Of a stretch of 64,000 bases of DNA, positions 20,018-30,764 are shown piece after piece. The stretch is taken from contig NZ_CP012830.1 of NCBI RefSeq assembly GCF_001307155.1, forward strand, positions 1,116,001 to 1,180,000, given 5' to 3'. Within the stretch, counting starts at the first letter, position 1; each line of letters begins with the position of its first letter. A program made the position numbers and the translations under genes. The notes under the pieces were generated by a model. That model had not been told where the DNA came from and searched no databases. It saw nothing but the letters and a program-made list of their open reading frames with translations. Origin of the DNA: Pseudomonas fluorescens (GTDB lineage: Bacteria > Pseudomonadota > Gammaproteobacteria > Pseudomonadales > Pseudomonadaceae).

Positions 20018-20992
20018 ATGAGCCAATCCAGCGACCTGATTCAATCAGCACAACGCACCATCCGCCTCGAGCTTGAAGCCGTAGAAGGCTTGCTGGCCCA
20101 CATCGACGCAGATTTCGTACGCGCTTGCGAGATGATTCTGGCCAGCAAAGGCCGCGTGGTCGTGGTCGGCATGGGCAAATCCGGGCACATCGGCAACAAG
20201 ATTGCCGCCACCCTCGCCAGCACCGGCACCACGGCTTTTTTCGTACACCCGGCTGAAGCCAGTCACGGCGACATGGGCATGATCACTCGCGATGACATCA
20301 TCCTCGCGCTGTCGAACTCCGGCTCCACCAATGAAATCGTCACGCTGCTGCCGCTGATCAAGCGTCTGGGCATCAAGCTGATCAGCCTGACCGGCAATCC
20401 TGATTCGCCGCTGGCCAAGGCTGCCGAGGTGAACCTCAATGTTCATGTCGAGCACGAAGCGTGCCCGCTGAACCTGGCACCGACCTCCTCCACCACGGCA
20501 GCGCTGGTAATGGGTGATGCACTGGCCGTCGCCTTGCTGGAAGCCCGCGGCTTCACTGCCGAAGATTTCGCGTTCTCACACCCGGGCGGCGCTCTGGGTC
20601 GCCGTTTGTTGCTGAAAGTCGAAAACGTCATGCATGCCGGCCAGGAGCTGCCGCAAGTAGTCCGCGGCACACCGCTCAAAGACGCGCTGATGGAAATGAC
20701 CCGCAAGGGCCTGGGCATGACCGTGGTACTGGAAGCTGACGGCAAACTCGCCGGCATTTTCACCGACGGCGACCTGCGTCGCACACTGGACCGGACCATT
20801 GACATCCATCAAGCCACCATTGACGACGTCATGACGCCTCATGGCAAGACTGCGCGCGCCGAAATGCTCGCCGCCGAAGCCCTGAAAATCATGGAAGACC
20901 ACAAAATCAACGCACTGGTGGTGGTCGACAACGAGGACCGTCCAGTGGGCGCCTTGAACATGCACGACTTGCTGCGCGCGGGAGTAATGTAA
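20018..20992 (+). CDS. kdsD: D-arabinose 5-phosphate isomerase
   Basis: Cytosolic isomerase of 324 aa (KpsF/GutQ family) that makes arabinose 5-phosphate from ribulose 5-phosphate, the first step to KDO for LPS. An N-terminal SIS domain includes GRVVVVGMGKSGHIGNKIAATLASTGT and SNSGSTNEI, with HPGGALGRRL at its end. Two CBS domains occupy about residues 205-324 (VMHAGQELPQV and VMTPHGKTARAEMLAAEAL). It starts the kdsD-kdsC-lptCAB operon and overlaps kdsC by one base. Confidence 0.95.
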   Translation: MSQSSDLIQSAQRTIRLELEAVEGLLAHIDADFVRACEMILASKGRVVVVGMGKSGHIGNKIAATLASTGTTAFFVHPAEASHGDMGMITRDDIILALSNSGSTNEIVTLLPLIKRLGIKLISLTGNPDSPLAKAAEVNLNVHVEHEACPLNLAPTSSTTAALVMGDALAVALLEARGFTAEDFAFSHPGGALGRRLLLKVENVMHAGQELPQVVRGTPLKDALMEMTRKGLGMTVVLEADGKLAGIFTDGDLRRTLDRTIDIHQATIDDVMTPHGKTARAEMLAAEALKIMEDHKINALVVVDNEDRPVGALNMHDLLRAGVM

Positions 20993-21516
20993 TGAGCACC
21001 GACCTGCTGCAACGCGGCAAAAACATCAAGCTCGCGGTCTTCGACGTCGATGGCGTGCTGACCGACGGCCGCCTGTACTTTCTCGAAGACGGCAGCGAAT
21101 TCAAGACCTTCAACACGCTCGACGGCCAGGGCATCAAAATGCTGATGGCCTCCGGCGTGACGACCGCCATCATCAGCGGACGCAAGACCCCGGTGGTCGA
21201 GCGACGCGCCAAAAACCTTGGTATTCCTCACCTGTATCAGGGCCGCGAGGACAAACTGGTAGTGCTCGACGAGCTTCTGGCGCAACTGGGCCTAAGCTAT
21301 GAACAGGTTGCCTACCTGGGCGACGACCTGCCGGATCTGCCGGTGATTCGCCGTGTTGGCCTGGGCATGGCAGTGGCCAACGCCGCCAGCTTCGTCCGCG
21401 AAAACGCTCACGGCATCACTCAGGCCCGTGGCGGCGAAGGTGCCGCTCGCGAGTTCTGTGAGCTGATCCTGCGTGCCCAGGGCAACCTTGAAGCGGCTAA
21501 TGCCGCGTACCTGTGA
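20992..21516 (+). CDS. kdsC: KDO-8-phosphate phosphatase
   Basis: HAD-family phosphatase of 174 aa that dephosphorylates KDO 8-phosphate. The nucleophile motif is VFDVDGVLTDG (about 16-26), with the Thr/Ser motif IISGRKTPVVERRAKNLGI and the acidic motif GDDLPDLPV. The TAATG overlap with kdsD indicates translational coupling. Confidence 0.95.
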   Translation: MSTDLLQRGKNIKLAVFDVDGVLTDGRLYFLEDGSEFKTFNTLDGQGIKMLMASGVTTAIISGRKTPVVERRAKNLGIPHLYQGREDKLVVLDELLAQLGLSYEQVAYLGDDLPDLPVIRRVGLGMAVANAASFVRENAHGITQARGGEGAAREFCELILRAQGNLEAANAAYL

Positions 21517-21523
21517 GCCACTT

Positions 21524-22096
21524 ATGCTGAGCAAGAAAATTCGCAACATAGTGTTTTTCGGGGTCATTGCCGCGTTGCTCGCGGCCGTTGGCTACTGGAA
21601 CATCAGCCCGGAACGCTTTCTCGACAAGCCGGTAGCGCACGTCGACGAGAGCCAGATCGACTACTACGCCATCAACGCCCATAGCGTGCAGTACCTGCCC
21701 GATGGCAAATTGCAGTATGACCTGACGTCCGACAAGGTCGAGCACGTCAAAGCGACCGACATCACCCTGCTGACCAACCCCGACCTGAACATGTATCGGG
21801 GCACCGCGTACCCCTGGCACGTCCAGAGCAAGCGTGGCGAGGTCAACTCAGGCGGCACTGAAGTTGAATTGATCGACTCGGTACGTATCGCACGCACGGA
21901 CGAGCAGAACCGCCCGATGCTGATTACCAGTAGTCGTATGACGGTATTCCCGCAACAGCAATATGCGCAGACCCAGCAAGCCGTTAGAATCGACGGCGCT
22001 GGTGGTGTATCGACTGGTAACGGAATGAAAGCGTATTTGAAAGACAGCAGGATACACCTGCTATCGAACGTAAGAGGACAGTATGAGGCTCGTTAA
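21524..22096 (+). CDS. lptC: LPS export protein LptC
   Basis: Bitopic inner-membrane protein of 190 aa that passes LPS from LptBFG to LptA. An N-terminal transmembrane helix (about 6-24, IRNIVFFGVIAALLAAVGYW) precedes a periplasmic beta-jellyroll with YDLTSDKVEHVKATDITLLTNP and LITSSRMTVFPQQQ. The start at 21524 is chosen over 21473, since the upstream extension would overlap kdsC. It overlaps lptA by 14 bases. Confidence 0.92.
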   Translation: MLSKKIRNIVFFGVIAALLAAVGYWNISPERFLDKPVAHVDESQIDYYAINAHSVQYLPDGKLQYDLTSDKVEHVKATDITLLTNPDLNMYRGTAYPWHVQSKRGEVNSGGTEVELIDSVRIARTDEQNRPMLITSSRMTVFPQQQYAQTQQAVRIDGAGGVSTGNGMKAYLKDSRIHLLSNVRGQYEAR

Positions 22097-22628
22097 AACT
22101 CTCCCTATTTTGCTCAGTCTGGGCGCAGCACTGGGAAGCGTGAGCGCCTGGGCTCTGCCGAACGATAGCCAGCAACCCATTCGCATTCAGGCTGACGATG
22201 CTCAGCTGGACGACAAGAATGGCGTGGCCACCTACAAAGGTGACGTGATCATTACCCAGGGCTCGATGATCATCAAAGGCAACACCGTGACCATCACCCG
22301 CACCAAGGCCGGCGACATCGATGTCGTGACCTCGGTGGGCAACCTGGCGTATTTCGAGCAGTTGCAAAAGCCGACCGACACGAAACCCGTCCAGGGCTAC
22401 GGGGTGACTATCCAGTACCATGCCGCGCAAAACCGCATCGTACTGATCGACCGCGCCAAGGTGATCAACGAAGGCAACACCACCGAAGGCGAGAAAATCG
22501 TCTACGACACCGTTAAGCAGGTTGCTAACGCAGGCCGCGCTACCGGTGCCTCGGTCACCGCGCCGCGCCCACGGGTCGATATGGTGATCCAGCCGAAAAA
22601 GAAAACCGACGAGCAGAAGGCCCAGTAA
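22083..22628 (+). CDS. lptA: LPS transport periplasmic protein LptA
   Basis: Periplasmic bridge protein of 181 aa that oligomerises between LptC and LptD. A signal peptide ends near SAWA-LPND. The OstA/LptA jellyroll is seen in [36 protein letters not shown] and [11 protein letters not shown]. The C-terminus is Lys-rich. The start overlaps lptC, and lptB follows with a TAATG overlap. Confidence 0.94.
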   Translation: MRLVKTLPILLSLGAALGSVSAWALPNDSQQPIRIQADDAQLDDKNGVATYKGDVIITQGSMIIKGNTVTITRTKAGDIDVVTSVGNLAYFEQLQKPTDTKPVQGYGVTIQYHAAQNRIVLIDRAKVINEGNTTEGEKIVYDTVKQVANAGRATGASVTAPRPRVDMVIQPKKKTDEQKAQ

Positions 22629-23353
22629 TGGCAACTCTGAAAGCCCAGCATCTGGCCAAGAGCTACAAGAGCCGCCAGGTCGTGCGTGACGTCAGCCTGT
22701 CGATCGACAGCGGCCAGATCGTCGGCCTGCTTGGCCCGAACGGTGCCGGCAAGACGACCTGCTTCTACATGATCGTGGGCCTGGTCCAGGCCGATCAGGG
22801 TCGCGTACTGATCGACGACCTGGACGTCAGCCACCAGCCAATGCACGGTCGTGCACGAGCGGGTATCGGCTATCTGCCACAAGAAGCGTCGATCTTCCGC
22901 AAACTCTCGGTCGCCGACAACATCATGGCCATCCTCGAGACCCGCAAGGAACTCGACAAGGCCGGTCGTCGCAAAGAGCTGGAAAGCCTGTTGCAGGAAT
23001 TCCACATCAACCATATCCGCGACAACCTCGGCATGAGCCTTTCCGGTGGCGAACGTCGCCGTGTGGAAATCGCTCGCGCCCTGGCCACGGCACCGAAATT
23101 CATCCTGCTCGACGAACCTTTCGCCGGCGTGGACCCGATTTCGGTGGGCGACATCAAGCAGATCATTCATCACCTCAAGGCCAAGGGTATCGGCGTGCTG
23201 ATCACGGACCACAACGTTCGTGAAACCCTGGACATCTGCGAAACCGCCTACATCGTCAACGACGGTCAATTGATCGCCGAAGGCGACGCCGAAACCATCC
23301 TGGCCAACGACCTGGTCAAGGAAGTGTATCTGGGCCATGAGTTCCGCCTGTAA
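22628..23353 (+). CDS. lptB: LPS export ABC transporter ATPase LptB
   Basis: Cytosolic ATPase of 241 aa that drives LPS extraction with LptFG. Walker A is [14 protein letters not shown] (about 36-44), the signature is [14 protein letters not shown], and Walker B is [13 protein letters not shown] with the H-loop in [10 protein letters not shown]. It is the last gene of the kds-lpt operon; rpoN starts 181 bases downstream. Confidence 0.96.
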   Translation: MATLKAQHLAKSYKSRQVVRDVSLSIDSGQIVGLLGPNGAGKTTCFYMIVGLVQADQGRVLIDDLDVSHQPMHGRARAGIGYLPQEASIFRKLSVADNIMAILETRKELDKAGRRKELESLLQEFHINHIRDNLGMSLSGGERRRVEIARALATAPKFILLDEPFAGVDPISVGDIKQIIHHLKAKGIGVLITDHNVRETLDICETAYIVNDGQLIAEGDAETILANDLVKEVYLGHEFRL

Positions 23354-23451
23354 GCACTGAGGTGTCTGGTCAGTCGCCGGAGCGCTTGCCCCAATAAAAC
23401 TATACGTATTTATTGTTACAGCGCTCTAGGCAAACACTTCAGTTTCAGGCA

Positions 23452-23457
23452 TATAAT
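23452..23457 (+). promoter_or_regulatory. candidate -10 hexamer upstream of rpoN
   Basis: TATAAT occurs in the AT-rich stretch of the lptB-rpoN gap, about 78 bases before the rpoN start. No clear -35 hexamer is seen at 16-18 bases upstream, so this is only a candidate. Confidence 0.3.
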
Positions 23458-23534
23458 TTGCTTATGTTTGGCGCTCCGGCGCCCTGTAGTGGATGGCGCA
23501 TGTGCGCCGGCGAATAAGGTGTTAAGCCCCTGCC

Positions 23535-25028
23535 ATGAAACCATCGCTAGTCTTGAGAATGGGCCAGCAGCTGACGATGACACCGCAGCTGCAACAGGCC
23601 ATCCGCCTGCTCCAATTGTCGACCCTGGACCTGCAACAGGAAATCCAGGAGGCACTGGAGTCCAATCCAATGCTCGAACGCCAGGAAGAAGGCGACGACT
23701 TCGATAACGCCGACCCGATGGCGGACAATATCGAGCAGAAACCCAACACCGACATCCAGGAACCCTCCTACCAGGAAACCGCGCCGACGGTAGACAACCT
23801 CGAGGAAGGCGACTGGAATGAGCGCATCCCTAACGAACTGCCGGTCGACACCGCCTGGGAAGACGTTTACCAGACCAGCGCCAGCAGCCTGCCGAGCAAC
23901 GATGACGACGAATGGGACTTCACCACTCGCACTTCCGCCGGCGAAAGCCTGCAGAGTCATCTGCTCTGGCAATTGAACCTGGCGCCGATGTCCGACACCG
24001 ATCGACTGATCGCGGTGACCCTGATCGATTGCATCAACAATCAGGGCTACCTGGACGAAACCCTCGAGGAAATCCTCGAAGCCTTCGATCCGGAACTGGA
24101 CATCGAGCTCGACGAGATCGAAGCCGTCCTGCATCGCATCCAGCAATTCGAGCCGGCCGGTATCGGCGCACGCAACCTCAGCGAATGCCTGTTGCTGCAA
24201 CTGCGCCAATTGCCTGCCAATACCCCTTGGCTGGCCGAGGCCAAGCGCCTCGTCATCGATTACATCGACCTGCTGGGCAGCCGCGACTACAGCCAACTGA
24301 TGCGCCGCATGAAGCTCAAGGAAGATGAGCTACGCCAGGTCATCGAACTGGTGCAAAGCCTGAATCCGCGTCCAGGCTCGCAAATCGAGTCCAGCGAAGC
24401 CGAGTACGTCGTTCCCGACGTCATCGTGCGCAAAGACAACGAGCGCTGGCTGGTGGAGCTGAACCAGGAGTCGGTTCCGCGCCTGCGCGTCAACCCGCAA
24501 TACGCCGGCTTCGTCCGTCGCGCCGACACCAGCGCCGACAATACCTTCATGCGCAATCAGTTGCAGGAAGCGCGCTGGTTCATCAAGAGCCTGCAAAGCC
24601 GCAACGAAACCCTGATGAAAGTCGCTACCCAGATCGTCGAGCACCAGCGCGGCTTCCTTGAGTACGGCGATGAGGCCATGAAGCCTTTGGTCCTGCATGA
24701 CATCGCTGAAGCGGTCGGCATGCACGAGTCGACGATTTCACGGGTGACCACGCAAAAATTCATGCATACCCCACGCGGTATTTATGAACTGAAATACTTT
24801 TTCTCCAGCCATGTCAGCACCTCTGAAGGCGGCGAATGCTCGTCCACAGCGATCCGCGCAATCATCAAAAAACTGGTTGCAGCGGAAAATCAGAAAAAGC
24901 CGTTGAGTGACAGCAAGATCGCTGGTTTACTGGAGGCACAAGGCATTCAGGTGGCCCGCCGCACCGTCGCCAAGTACCGCGAGTCCCTGGGGATCGCGCC
25001 TTCGAGCGAACGCAAGCGGTTGATGTGA
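23535..25028 (+). CDS. rpoN: RNA polymerase sigma-54 factor
   Basis: Sigma-54 of 497 aa, which recognises -24/-12 promoters and needs AAA+ activators. The Gln-rich region I is at the N-terminus ([20 protein letters not shown] and NPMLE). An acidic region II follows, then the core-binding and DNA-binding regions. The RpoN box [10 protein letters not shown] lies near the C-terminus. The neighbours hpf, ptsN, rapZ and HPr are its usual partners, which tie nitrogen and carbon signalling together. Confidence 0.97.
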   Translation: MKPSLVLRMGQQLTMTPQLQQAIRLLQLSTLDLQQEIQEALESNPMLERQEEGDDFDNADPMADNIEQKPNTDIQEPSYQETAPTVDNLEEGDWNERIPNELPVDTAWEDVYQTSASSLPSNDDDEWDFTTRTSAGESLQSHLLWQLNLAPMSDTDRLIAVTLIDCINNQGYLDETLEEILEAFDPELDIELDEIEAVLHRIQQFEPAGIGARNLSECLLLQLRQLPANTPWLAEAKRLVIDYIDLLGSRDYSQLMRRMKLKEDELRQVIELVQSLNPRPGSQIESSEAEYVVPDVIVRKDNERWLVELNQESVPRLRVNPQYAGFVRRADTSADNTFMRNQLQEARWFIKSLQSRNETLMKVATQIVEHQRGFLEYGDEAMKPLVLHDIAEAVGMHESTISRVTTQKFMHTPRGIYELKYFFSSHVSTSEGGECSSTAIRAIIKKLVAAENQKKPLSDSKIAGLLEAQGIQVARRTVAKYRESLGIAPSSERKRLM

Positions 25029-25085
25029 CGGGCTACGCCATAGCGTTCCAGGGTGTGTTCGAAAGCTTTTCGGACACGCTCTAGT

Positions 25086-25105
25086 GGCAGGCAAGCCAGC
25101 CTGCC
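25086..25105 (+). other. stem-loop between rpoN and hpf
   Basis: A perfect 7-bp hairpin, ggcaggc-aagcca-gcctgcc, lies 33 bases before the hpf start codon, preceded by an imperfect gtgttcgaaagc/ttttcggacac inverted repeat. There is no U-run. It may tune mRNA processing or readthrough in the operon. Confidence 0.4.
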
Positions 25106-25137
25106 GCCTTATGCACTGGCAACGAAGGAGAAGCTGT

Positions 25138-25446
25138 ATGCAAGTCAACATCAGTGGACACCAACTGGAAGTGACCGAACCCCTGCGCATCTACATCGGC
25201 GAAAAGCTCGACCGATTAGAAAGGCATTTCGACAAGATCACCAATGTGCAGGTCACGTTGACCGTCGAGAAGCTGCTGCAGAAAATCGAAGCCACGCTGC
25301 ATATCCCCGGTGGAGAAGTGGTCGCCAACGCTGAGCATAACGACATGTATGCCGCGATCGACGCCCTGACCGACAAGCTGGATAAACAACTCAAAAAGCA
25401 TAAGGAAAAGACCCAGAGCCTCCTCCAGGGCGCGACCGGTCGTTAA
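25138..25446 (+). CDS. hpf: ribosome hibernation promoting factor, short form
   Basis: Ribosome-associated protein of 102 aa that promotes 100S dimers in stationary phase. The HPF/RaiA fold is seen from MQVNISGHQLEVTEPLRIYIGEKLDRLERHF, and DMYAAIDALTDKLDKQLKKHKEK closes the domain. The start at 25138 has a GAAGGAG ribosome binding site and gives the normal family length; the upstream in-frame start at 25084 would cover the intergenic hairpin. Confidence 0.95.
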   Translation: MQVNISGHQLEVTEPLRIYIGEKLDRLERHFDKITNVQVTLTVEKLLQKIEATLHIPGGEVVANAEHNDMYAAIDALTDKLDKQLKKHKEKTQSLLQGATGR

Positions 25447-25458
25447 CACTCCCAACCC

Positions 25459-25923
25459 ATGATCCGACTTGAAAACATCCTGACCCCCGGCCGTTCTTTG
25501 GTGAACGTGCCGGGCGGCAGTAAAAAGAAAGCCCTCGAACAAATTGCCAACCTGATCGCCCGCGAAGTGCCGGGTCTGGCCATGCAGGATGTCTTCGAGA
25601 GTCTGGTCGCCCGTGAAAAACTCGGCTCCACCGGTTTTGGCAACGGCATCGCCATCCCCCACTGCCGCCTCAAAGGTTGCGAGTCACCCATCAGTGCCTT
25701 GATGCACCTGGACGCTCCTATAGATTTCGACGCCATCGACGGCGCTCCGGTCGACCTGCTATTCGTTCTGCTGGTCCCGCAAGCCGCTACCGATGCGCAC
25801 CTGGAACTGCTGCGCCAGATCGCCAGCATGCTCGATCGTAAAGAAGTCCGTGATCGCCTGCGCAGCGCAAAAAGTAATGAAGCCCTGTATCAGGTTGTCC
25901 TCGACGAGCAGAACGGTCACTAA
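25459..25923 (+). CDS. ptsN: PTS IIA-Ntr protein
   Basis: Nitrogen-PTS phospho-acceptor of 154 aa, a regulator of potassium, carbon and nitrogen homeostasis rather than a sugar transporter. The phosphorylated histidine is His68 in [13 protein letters not shown]. It receives phosphate from the HPr-like protein encoded two genes downstream. The first enzyme, PtsP, is not in this window. Confidence 0.95.
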   Translation: MIRLENILTPGRSLVNVPGGSKKKALEQIANLIAREVPGLAMQDVFESLVAREKLGSTGFGNGIAIPHCRLKGCESPISALMHLDAPIDFDAIDGAPVDLLFVLLVPQAATDAHLELLRQIASMLDRKEVRDRLRSAKSNEALYQVVLDEQNGH

Positions 25924-25925
25924 TC

Positions 25926-26783
25926 ATGCGCTTGATCATCGTCAGCGGCCGTTCTGGCTCAGGTAAAAGTACCGCCCTCGATGTACTGGAGGACAACGGT
26001 TACTACTGCATCGACAACCTGCCGGCCGGCCTGTTACCGGAACTGGCCGAGCGCGCACTGATTCACACCGAACTGGCGCAACCGCTGGTTGCGGTTTCCA
26101 TCGATGCGCGCAACCTGCCGAGCCACCTGTCACGCTTCCCGGAACTCCTGGAAGAAGTGCGCAGCCGGCACATTCAATGCGATGTGCTGTACCTGGACGC
26201 CGACGAAGAAACCTTGCTCAAGCGTTTCTCGGAAACCCGTCGCCGCCACCCGCTGAGCAGCGCCAACCGCTCGCTGGCCGAAGCCATCGATGACGAAACC
26301 AATCTGCTGGGGCCGATTGCCGACCTGGCGGACCTCAAGGTCAACACCACCAATCTGAACCTGTATCAGTTGCGCGATACCATCAAGTTGCGCCTCTTGA
26401 ACCAGCCAGAGCCGGGCACTGCGTTTCTGGTGGAATCCTTCGGCTTCAAGCGGGGCATGCCGGTGGATGCCGATCTGGTGTTCGACGTACGTTGCTTGCC
26501 GAACCCATACTGGAAGCCGGAACTGCGCGGTCAGTCCGGGCTGGACCAGCCGGTTGCCGAGTACCTGGCAGCTCAACCGGATGTCGAAGAGATGTTCCAG
26601 GACATCTCCACTTACCTGCTCAAATGGCTACCGCGCTTTGCCGCCAGTAACCGCGCTTACGTCACCATCGCCATTGGCTGCACCGGCGGGCATCATCGCT
26701 CCGTCTACCTGACCGAACGCCTGGGTCAGGTCCTGCAACAATCCCTGAAGAACGTCCAGGTTCGCCACCGCGACCTTAGCTAA
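25926..26783 (+). CDS. rapZ: RNase adapter protein RapZ
   Basis: Nucleotide- and RNA-binding protein of 285 aa. In Escherichia coli it directs GlmZ small RNA to RNase E and senses glucosamine 6-phosphate; the target in Pseudomonas is less clear. Walker A is GRSGSGKST (about 8-16), and the C-terminal block [15 protein letters not shown] is characteristic. It lies two bases after ptsN. Confidence 0.94.
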   Translation: MRLIIVSGRSGSGKSTALDVLEDNGYYCIDNLPAGLLPELAERALIHTELAQPLVAVSIDARNLPSHLSRFPELLEEVRSRHIQCDVLYLDADEETLLKRFSETRRRHPLSSANRSLAEAIDDETNLLGPIADLADLKVNTTNLNLYQLRDTIKLRLLNQPEPGTAFLVESFGFKRGMPVDADLVFDVRCLPNPYWKPELRGQSGLDQPVAEYLAAQPDVEEMFQDISTYLLKWLPRFAASNRAYVTIAIGCTGGHHRSVYLTERLGQVLQQSLKNVQVRHRDLS

Positions 26784-26798
26784 AGGATTCACACCGCG

Positions 26799-27071
26799 AT
26801 GCCTGCTCTGGAAATTGAAATCATCAACAAACTGGGTCTGCATGCCCGTGCTTCCGCCAAATTCGTTGGCGTCGCGGGTCAGTTTCCCTGCCAGATCAGA
26901 GCCGGACGCACCCCGCAATCCATGGTCGACGGCAAAAGCATCATGGCCATGATGATGCTCGCGGCTGGCAAAGGCACCAAGATCCACCTGAGCACTGAAG
27001 GTGAGCAGGAGCAGGAAGCGATGGACGCATTGGTGGCGCTGATCAACAACTACTTCGACGAAGGCGAGTAA
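26799..27071 (+). CDS. ptsO: HPr-type phosphocarrier NPr
   Basis: HPr-family phosphocarrier of 90 aa, which acts in the nitrogen PTS between PtsP and PtsN. The active histidine is His15 in GLHARASAKFV, and Ser47 lies in DGKSIMAMMML. The symbol ptsO rests on position in the rpoN cluster. It ends the cluster before a REP doublet and a terminator. Confidence 0.92.
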   Translation: MPALEIEIINKLGLHARASAKFVGVAGQFPCQIRAGRTPQSMVDGKSIMAMMMLAAGKGTKIHLSTEGEQEQEAMDALVALINNYFDEGE

Positions 27072-27086
27072 ACACGAGCGGGCTTA

Positions 27087-27218
27087 TGTGGCGAGGGAGC
27101 TTGCTCCCGCTCGATCGCGAAGCGGTCGTAATCCAACAATCGCATTCCACCTGAATACTCGCGGCAGCTGGCTTTAGGGCCGCTCCGCACCCCAACGGGA
27201 GCAAGCCCCCTCACCACA
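27087..27218. repeat. REP doublet (REPIN-like), copy 3
   Basis: The left arm tgtggcgagggagcttgctc is identical to copies 1 and 2. The right arm has drifted (cgggagcaagccccctcaccaca). It lies between the convergent ptsO and pmbA genes. Confidence 0.82.
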
Positions 27219-27234
27219 GGTTTTGCTTCAGGCA

Positions 27235-27274
27235 ATAAAAAAGCGCGCCACCCATTGGGTGGCGCGCTTTTTTT
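27235..27274. terminator. bidirectional Rho-independent terminator
   Basis: The stem aagcgcgccaccc/gggtggcgcgctt with loop att is flanked by A-run and T7. It serves both the rpoN-pts operon and pmbA. Confidence 0.88.
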
Positions 27275-27289
27275 GTATCGCGGTAGCGC

Positions 27290-28636
27290 TTAGCTGCCCG
27301 CTACCGTCATCCGCTCGATCAACACTGAACCGGTGCGAATGTTGCTGCGCAGTTCCAGGTCATTACCCACGGCAATGATCTGCTTGAACATATCGCGCAT
27401 GTTGCCGGCAATAGTCACTTCCTGGACCGCGAACTGGATTTCACCGTTCTCGACCCAGAAACCCGCCGCGCCGCGAGAGTAGTCACCGGTGACCATGTTC
27501 AAACCCTGTCCCATCAATTCAGTCACCAGCAAGCCACGCCCCATGCGCCGTAACAACGCCGCCTGGTCCTCATCGCCATGGGTAACGAACAGATTGTGCA
27601 CGCCACCGGCGTTGGCGGTGCTTGGCATGCCAAGTTTGCGTCCGGAATACGTACCGAGCACATAAGACACCAACTCACCCTTCTCGACGAACGGTTTGGC
27701 GTACGTCGCCAGACCATCGCCATCGAATGCCGAACTGCCCAAGGCGCGCATCAGATGCGGACGCTCATCGATAGTCAGCCATTCAGGGAACAGTTTCTGG
27801 CCCAGTGCACCTTCGAGGAACGACGACTTTCGGTACAGATTGCCGCCCGAAATTGCGCCGAGGAAACTGCCGAACAAACCACCCGCCAGTTCCGCGGAAA
27901 ACAGCACCGGCACTTCGCAGGTCGGTACCGGGCGTGCGCCCAAGCGGCTGGCTGCACGCTGCGCCGCACGTTGACCGATGCTCAGCGGATCGGCCAGCAG
28001 ATTGCCCTGGCGATTGACGTCATACCAATAGTCGCGCTGCATCTGGCCGTCAGCTTCGGCGATCATCACGCAGCTCAGGCTGTGACGCGTCGACGCATAA
28101 CCACCGATAAAGCCATGGCTGTTGCCATAGACGCGGCAGCCCTGGTGAGTGCTCAAGGTGGTGCCATCGGCGTTCTTGATCCGGCTGTCGGTGGCGAATG
28201 CCGCCGCTTCACAGGCCAGCGCCCGCTCGATCGCTTGCTCAGGGGTGATGTCCCATTCATGGAACAGGTCGAAGTCCGGCAAGTCCTTGGCCATCAGCGC
28301 GGCGTCGGCCAGGCCCGAGTGTTCGTCTTCGGAGGTGTGCTTGGCGATAGCCAAGGCCGCGGCGACGGTTTCGCGAATGGCCTCGGGGCCACTGGCCGAG
28401 GTGCTGGCCGAGCCTTTGCGCTGGCCAACATACAAGGTAATGCCAAAACCCTGGTCACGGTTGAACTCAACGGTTTCAACCTCCCGCTGACGCACCGTGG
28501 TCGACAGGCCTTGCTCCAGAGACACAGCCACTTCGCAGGCGCTGGCGCCCTGGCGCCTGGCTTCGGCGATGATCTGCTCGACTTGCTCTTGCAGTGCCGG
28601 CAACGCTTGTGGGCCGACGCTTTCAACTGCACTCAT
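27290..28636 (-). CDS. pmbA: metalloprotease-complex subunit PmbA (TldE)
   Basis: Partner of TldD in a heterodimeric metalloprotease that trims peptides such as microcin B17 precursor and CcdA in E. coli. The protein is 448 aa and of the U62 family; like other PmbA proteins it lacks the HExxxH motif. Visible family blocks are EFNRDQGFGITLYVGQRKGSAST and RRMGRGLLVTELMGQGLNMVTGDYSRGAAGFWVENGEI, read in order near the N- and C-termini. ATG 28636 is preceded by GGAG; a GTG at 28648 would add four residues. It is divergent from darP. Confidence 0.94.
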   Translation of the reverse strand: MSAVESVGPQALPALQEQVEQIIAEARRQGASACEVAVSLEQGLSTTVRQREVETVEFNRDQGFGITLYVGQRKGSASTSASGPEAIRETVAAALAIAKHTSEDEHSGLADAALMAKDLPDFDLFHEWDITPEQAIERALACEAAAFATDSRIKNADGTTLSTHQGCRVYGNSHGFIGGYASTRHSLSCVMIAEADGQMQRDYWYDVNRQGNLLADPLSIGQRAAQRAASRLGARPVPTCEVPVLFSAELAGGLFGSFLGAISGGNLYRKSSFLEGALGQKLFPEWLTIDERPHLMRALGSSAFDGDGLATYAKPFVEKGELVSYVLGTYSGRKLGMPSTANAGGVHNLFVTHGDEDQAALLRRMGRGLLVTELMGQGLNMVTGDYSRGAAGFWVENGEIQFAVQEVTIAGNMRDMFKQIIAVGNDLELRSNIRTGSVLIERMTVAGS

Positions 28637-28744
28637 GCTGTTCTCCACTCAAATTCTGCTTTCGGTTAAGGTCATCGAGCGACCGGGCCGGACAAGCGGC
28701 CCCCGACTGGTTATCATGGCGGCGTTTCTTTGCGGACTGCCACC

Positions 28745-29269
28745 ATGGTTGATTCTTACGACGACTCCCTCGACGGGGGAGAAAAAAGCAAATCCCAGGT
28801 CAAACGCGAGCTGCATGCTCTGGTTGACCTTGGCGAGCGCCTTACAACACTCAAGCCTGACTTGCTGGCAAAACTGCCGTTGACCGACGCTTTGCGCCGG
28901 GCCCTGGCCGATGCGCCCAAGCACACCGCGAATATCGCGCGTAAACGGCACCTGCAGTTCATCGGCAAGCTGATGCGCGATCAGGACACCAGCGCCATTT
29001 TGGTGCTGCTTGACCAACTCGATGCCTCCACTCGCCAGTACAACGAACGTTTCCACGGTCTGGAACGCTGGCGCGATCGCTTGATCGCTGGCGACGATGC
29101 CGTACTGGAAAAGTTCGTCGTCGACTACCCGGACGCGGATCGCCAGCAACTGCGCTCCATGATCCGTCAGGCCCAGCACGAGCTCGCCCAAAGCAAGCCT
29201 CCTGCCTCCAGCCGAAAAATCTTCAAGTACATCCGTGAGCTGGACGAGACTCAACGCGGTTTGCGTTAG
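28745..29269 (+). CDS. darP: ribosome biogenesis factor DarP (DUF615, YjgA)
   Basis: Cytosolic protein of 174 aa that associates with the 50S subunit during assembly. The family core is [20 protein letters not shown], then [16 protein letters not shown] and [13 protein letters not shown] blocks. ATG 28745 gives the expected MVDSYDD N-terminus; an upstream GTG at 28730 is less likely. It stands alone on the plus strand between pmbA and tldD, which is the usual pseudomonad arrangement. Confidence 0.9.
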   Translation: MVDSYDDSLDGGEKSKSQVKRELHALVDLGERLTTLKPDLLAKLPLTDALRRALADAPKHTANIARKRHLQFIGKLMRDQDTSAILVLLDQLDASTRQYNERFHGLERWRDRLIAGDDAVLEKFVVDYPDADRQQLRSMIRQAQHELAQSKPPASSRKIFKYIRELDETQRGLR

Positions 29270-29317
29270 TCTTCGACCGGGGTGTTCGGCCATGCCGCGC
29301 ACCCCAGGCTCCATCCC

Positions 29318-30760
29318 TTACGCGCCCGTGCCACCCACGGTAATCGCGTCAATTTTCAAGGTTGGCTGGCCGACACCCACCGGCACCGACTGACCATCCT
29401 TGCCGCACGTCCCTACCCCGCTGTCCAGCGCCAGATCGTTACCGACCATCGACACCCGGCTCATGGCTTCCGGACCGTTACCGATCAATGTTGCGCCTTT
29501 GACCGGCGCAGTAATCTTGCCGTCCTCGATCAGGTACGCCTCGCTGGTGGAGAACACGAACTTGCCGCTGGTGATGTCGACCTGACCACCGCCCAGGTTG
29601 GCGCAGTAGATGCCCTTCTTCACCGAAGCGATGATTTCTGCCGGATCGCTTTCGCCACCCAGCATGTACGTGTTGGTCATACGCGGCATTGGCAGGTGCG
29701 CATAAGACTCGCGACGACCGTTACCCGTGCGCGCCAAGCCCATCAGGCGAGCATTGAGTTTGTCCTGCATGTAGCCCTTGAGCACGCCGTTTTCGATCAG
29801 CGTGGTGCACTCGGTCGGGGTGCCTTCGTCATCGATACTCAGCGATCCACGGCGACCGGCCAGTGTGCCGTCATCGACGATGGTGCAGAGTTTGGAGGCA
29901 ACCATTTCACCCATGCGGCCGCTGTAGGCCGAACTGCCTTTGCGGTTGAAGTCACCTTCCAGACCATGACCGACCGCTTCGTGCAGCAACACGCCGGACC
30001 AGCCCGACCCCAGAACCACCGGCAAGGTACCGGCCGGCGCCGGAATGGCTTCGAGATTCACCAGCGCCTGGCGCAATGCCTCACGGGCATAACTCATGGC
30101 ACGGTCTTCAGCGAGGAAATAGCGGTAATCGGTACGCCCGCCGCCGCCATGACCACCGCGTTCGCGACGACCGTTCTGCTCGACGATCACACTGACATTG
30201 AAGCGCACCAGCGGTCGTATATCCGCCGCCAGACCACCGTCGGTGGAGGCCACCAGAATCCGCTCCCAGACCCCGGCCATACTCACGGTGACTTGCTGGA
30301 TACGCGGATCGAGCGCGCGAGTGGCCACGTCGATACGCTTGAGCAGCTCGACTTTCTCGGCGCGGGTCATCACTTCCAACGGGTTATCAGGGCCGTACAA
30401 ACGGGCAACGTCCTGGGTACTGAACGCCTGAACCGTACCGTTTTGCCCGGCACGGGAGATCGAACGCGCAGCACGGGCAGCCAGACCCAGGGCTTCCAGG
30501 GTGATCGCATTGCTGTAGGCAAAACCGGTTTTTTCACCCGATTGCGCACGCACGCCGACACCCTGATCGAGGTTGAAGCTGCCTTCCTTGACGATACCGT
30601 CTTCAAGCGCCCAGGACTCGGAGATCTGTCCTTGGAAATACAGGTCGGCCGCATCGATGCCCGGGCCGGCCAGGTCACCCAACACGCTTTGCAGGTTCTC
30701 GATCGTCACGCCGCCAGGCGCTAACAGATGTTCACTGACTGAGGACAACAACTCGCTCAT
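29318..30760 (-). CDS. tldD: metalloprotease TldD
   Basis: Catalytic subunit of the TldD-PmbA protease, 480 aa. The zinc motif HEAVGH is at about 260-265, followed by [20 protein letters not shown]. Start 30760 gives the standard MSELLSSV N-terminus; an upstream extension to 30988 would overlap the nitrilase gene. It ends a minus-strand run that includes yhdP and the nitrilase, four bases after the nitrilase stop. Confidence 0.96.
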   Translation of the reverse strand: MSELLSSVSEHLLAPGGVTIENLQSVLGDLAGPGIDAADLYFQGQISESWALEDGIVKEGSFNLDQGVGVRAQSGEKTGFAYSNAITLEALGLAARAARSISRAGQNGTVQAFSTQDVARLYGPDNPLEVMTRAEKVELLKRIDVATRALDPRIQQVTVSMAGVWERILVASTDGGLAADIRPLVRFNVSVIVEQNGRRERGGHGGGGRTDYRYFLAEDRAMSYAREALRQALVNLEAIPAPAGTLPVVLGSGWSGVLLHEAVGHGLEGDFNRKGSSAYSGRMGEMVASKLCTIVDDGTLAGRRGSLSIDDEGTPTECTTLIENGVLKGYMQDKLNARLMGLARTGNGRRESYAHLPMPRMTNTYMLGGESDPAEIIASVKKGIYCANLGGGQVDITSGKFVFSTSEAYLIEDGKITAPVKGATLIGNGPEAMSRVSMVGNDLALDSGVGTCGKDGQSVPVGVGQPTLKIDAITVGGTGA

Positions 30761-30764
30761 AGGT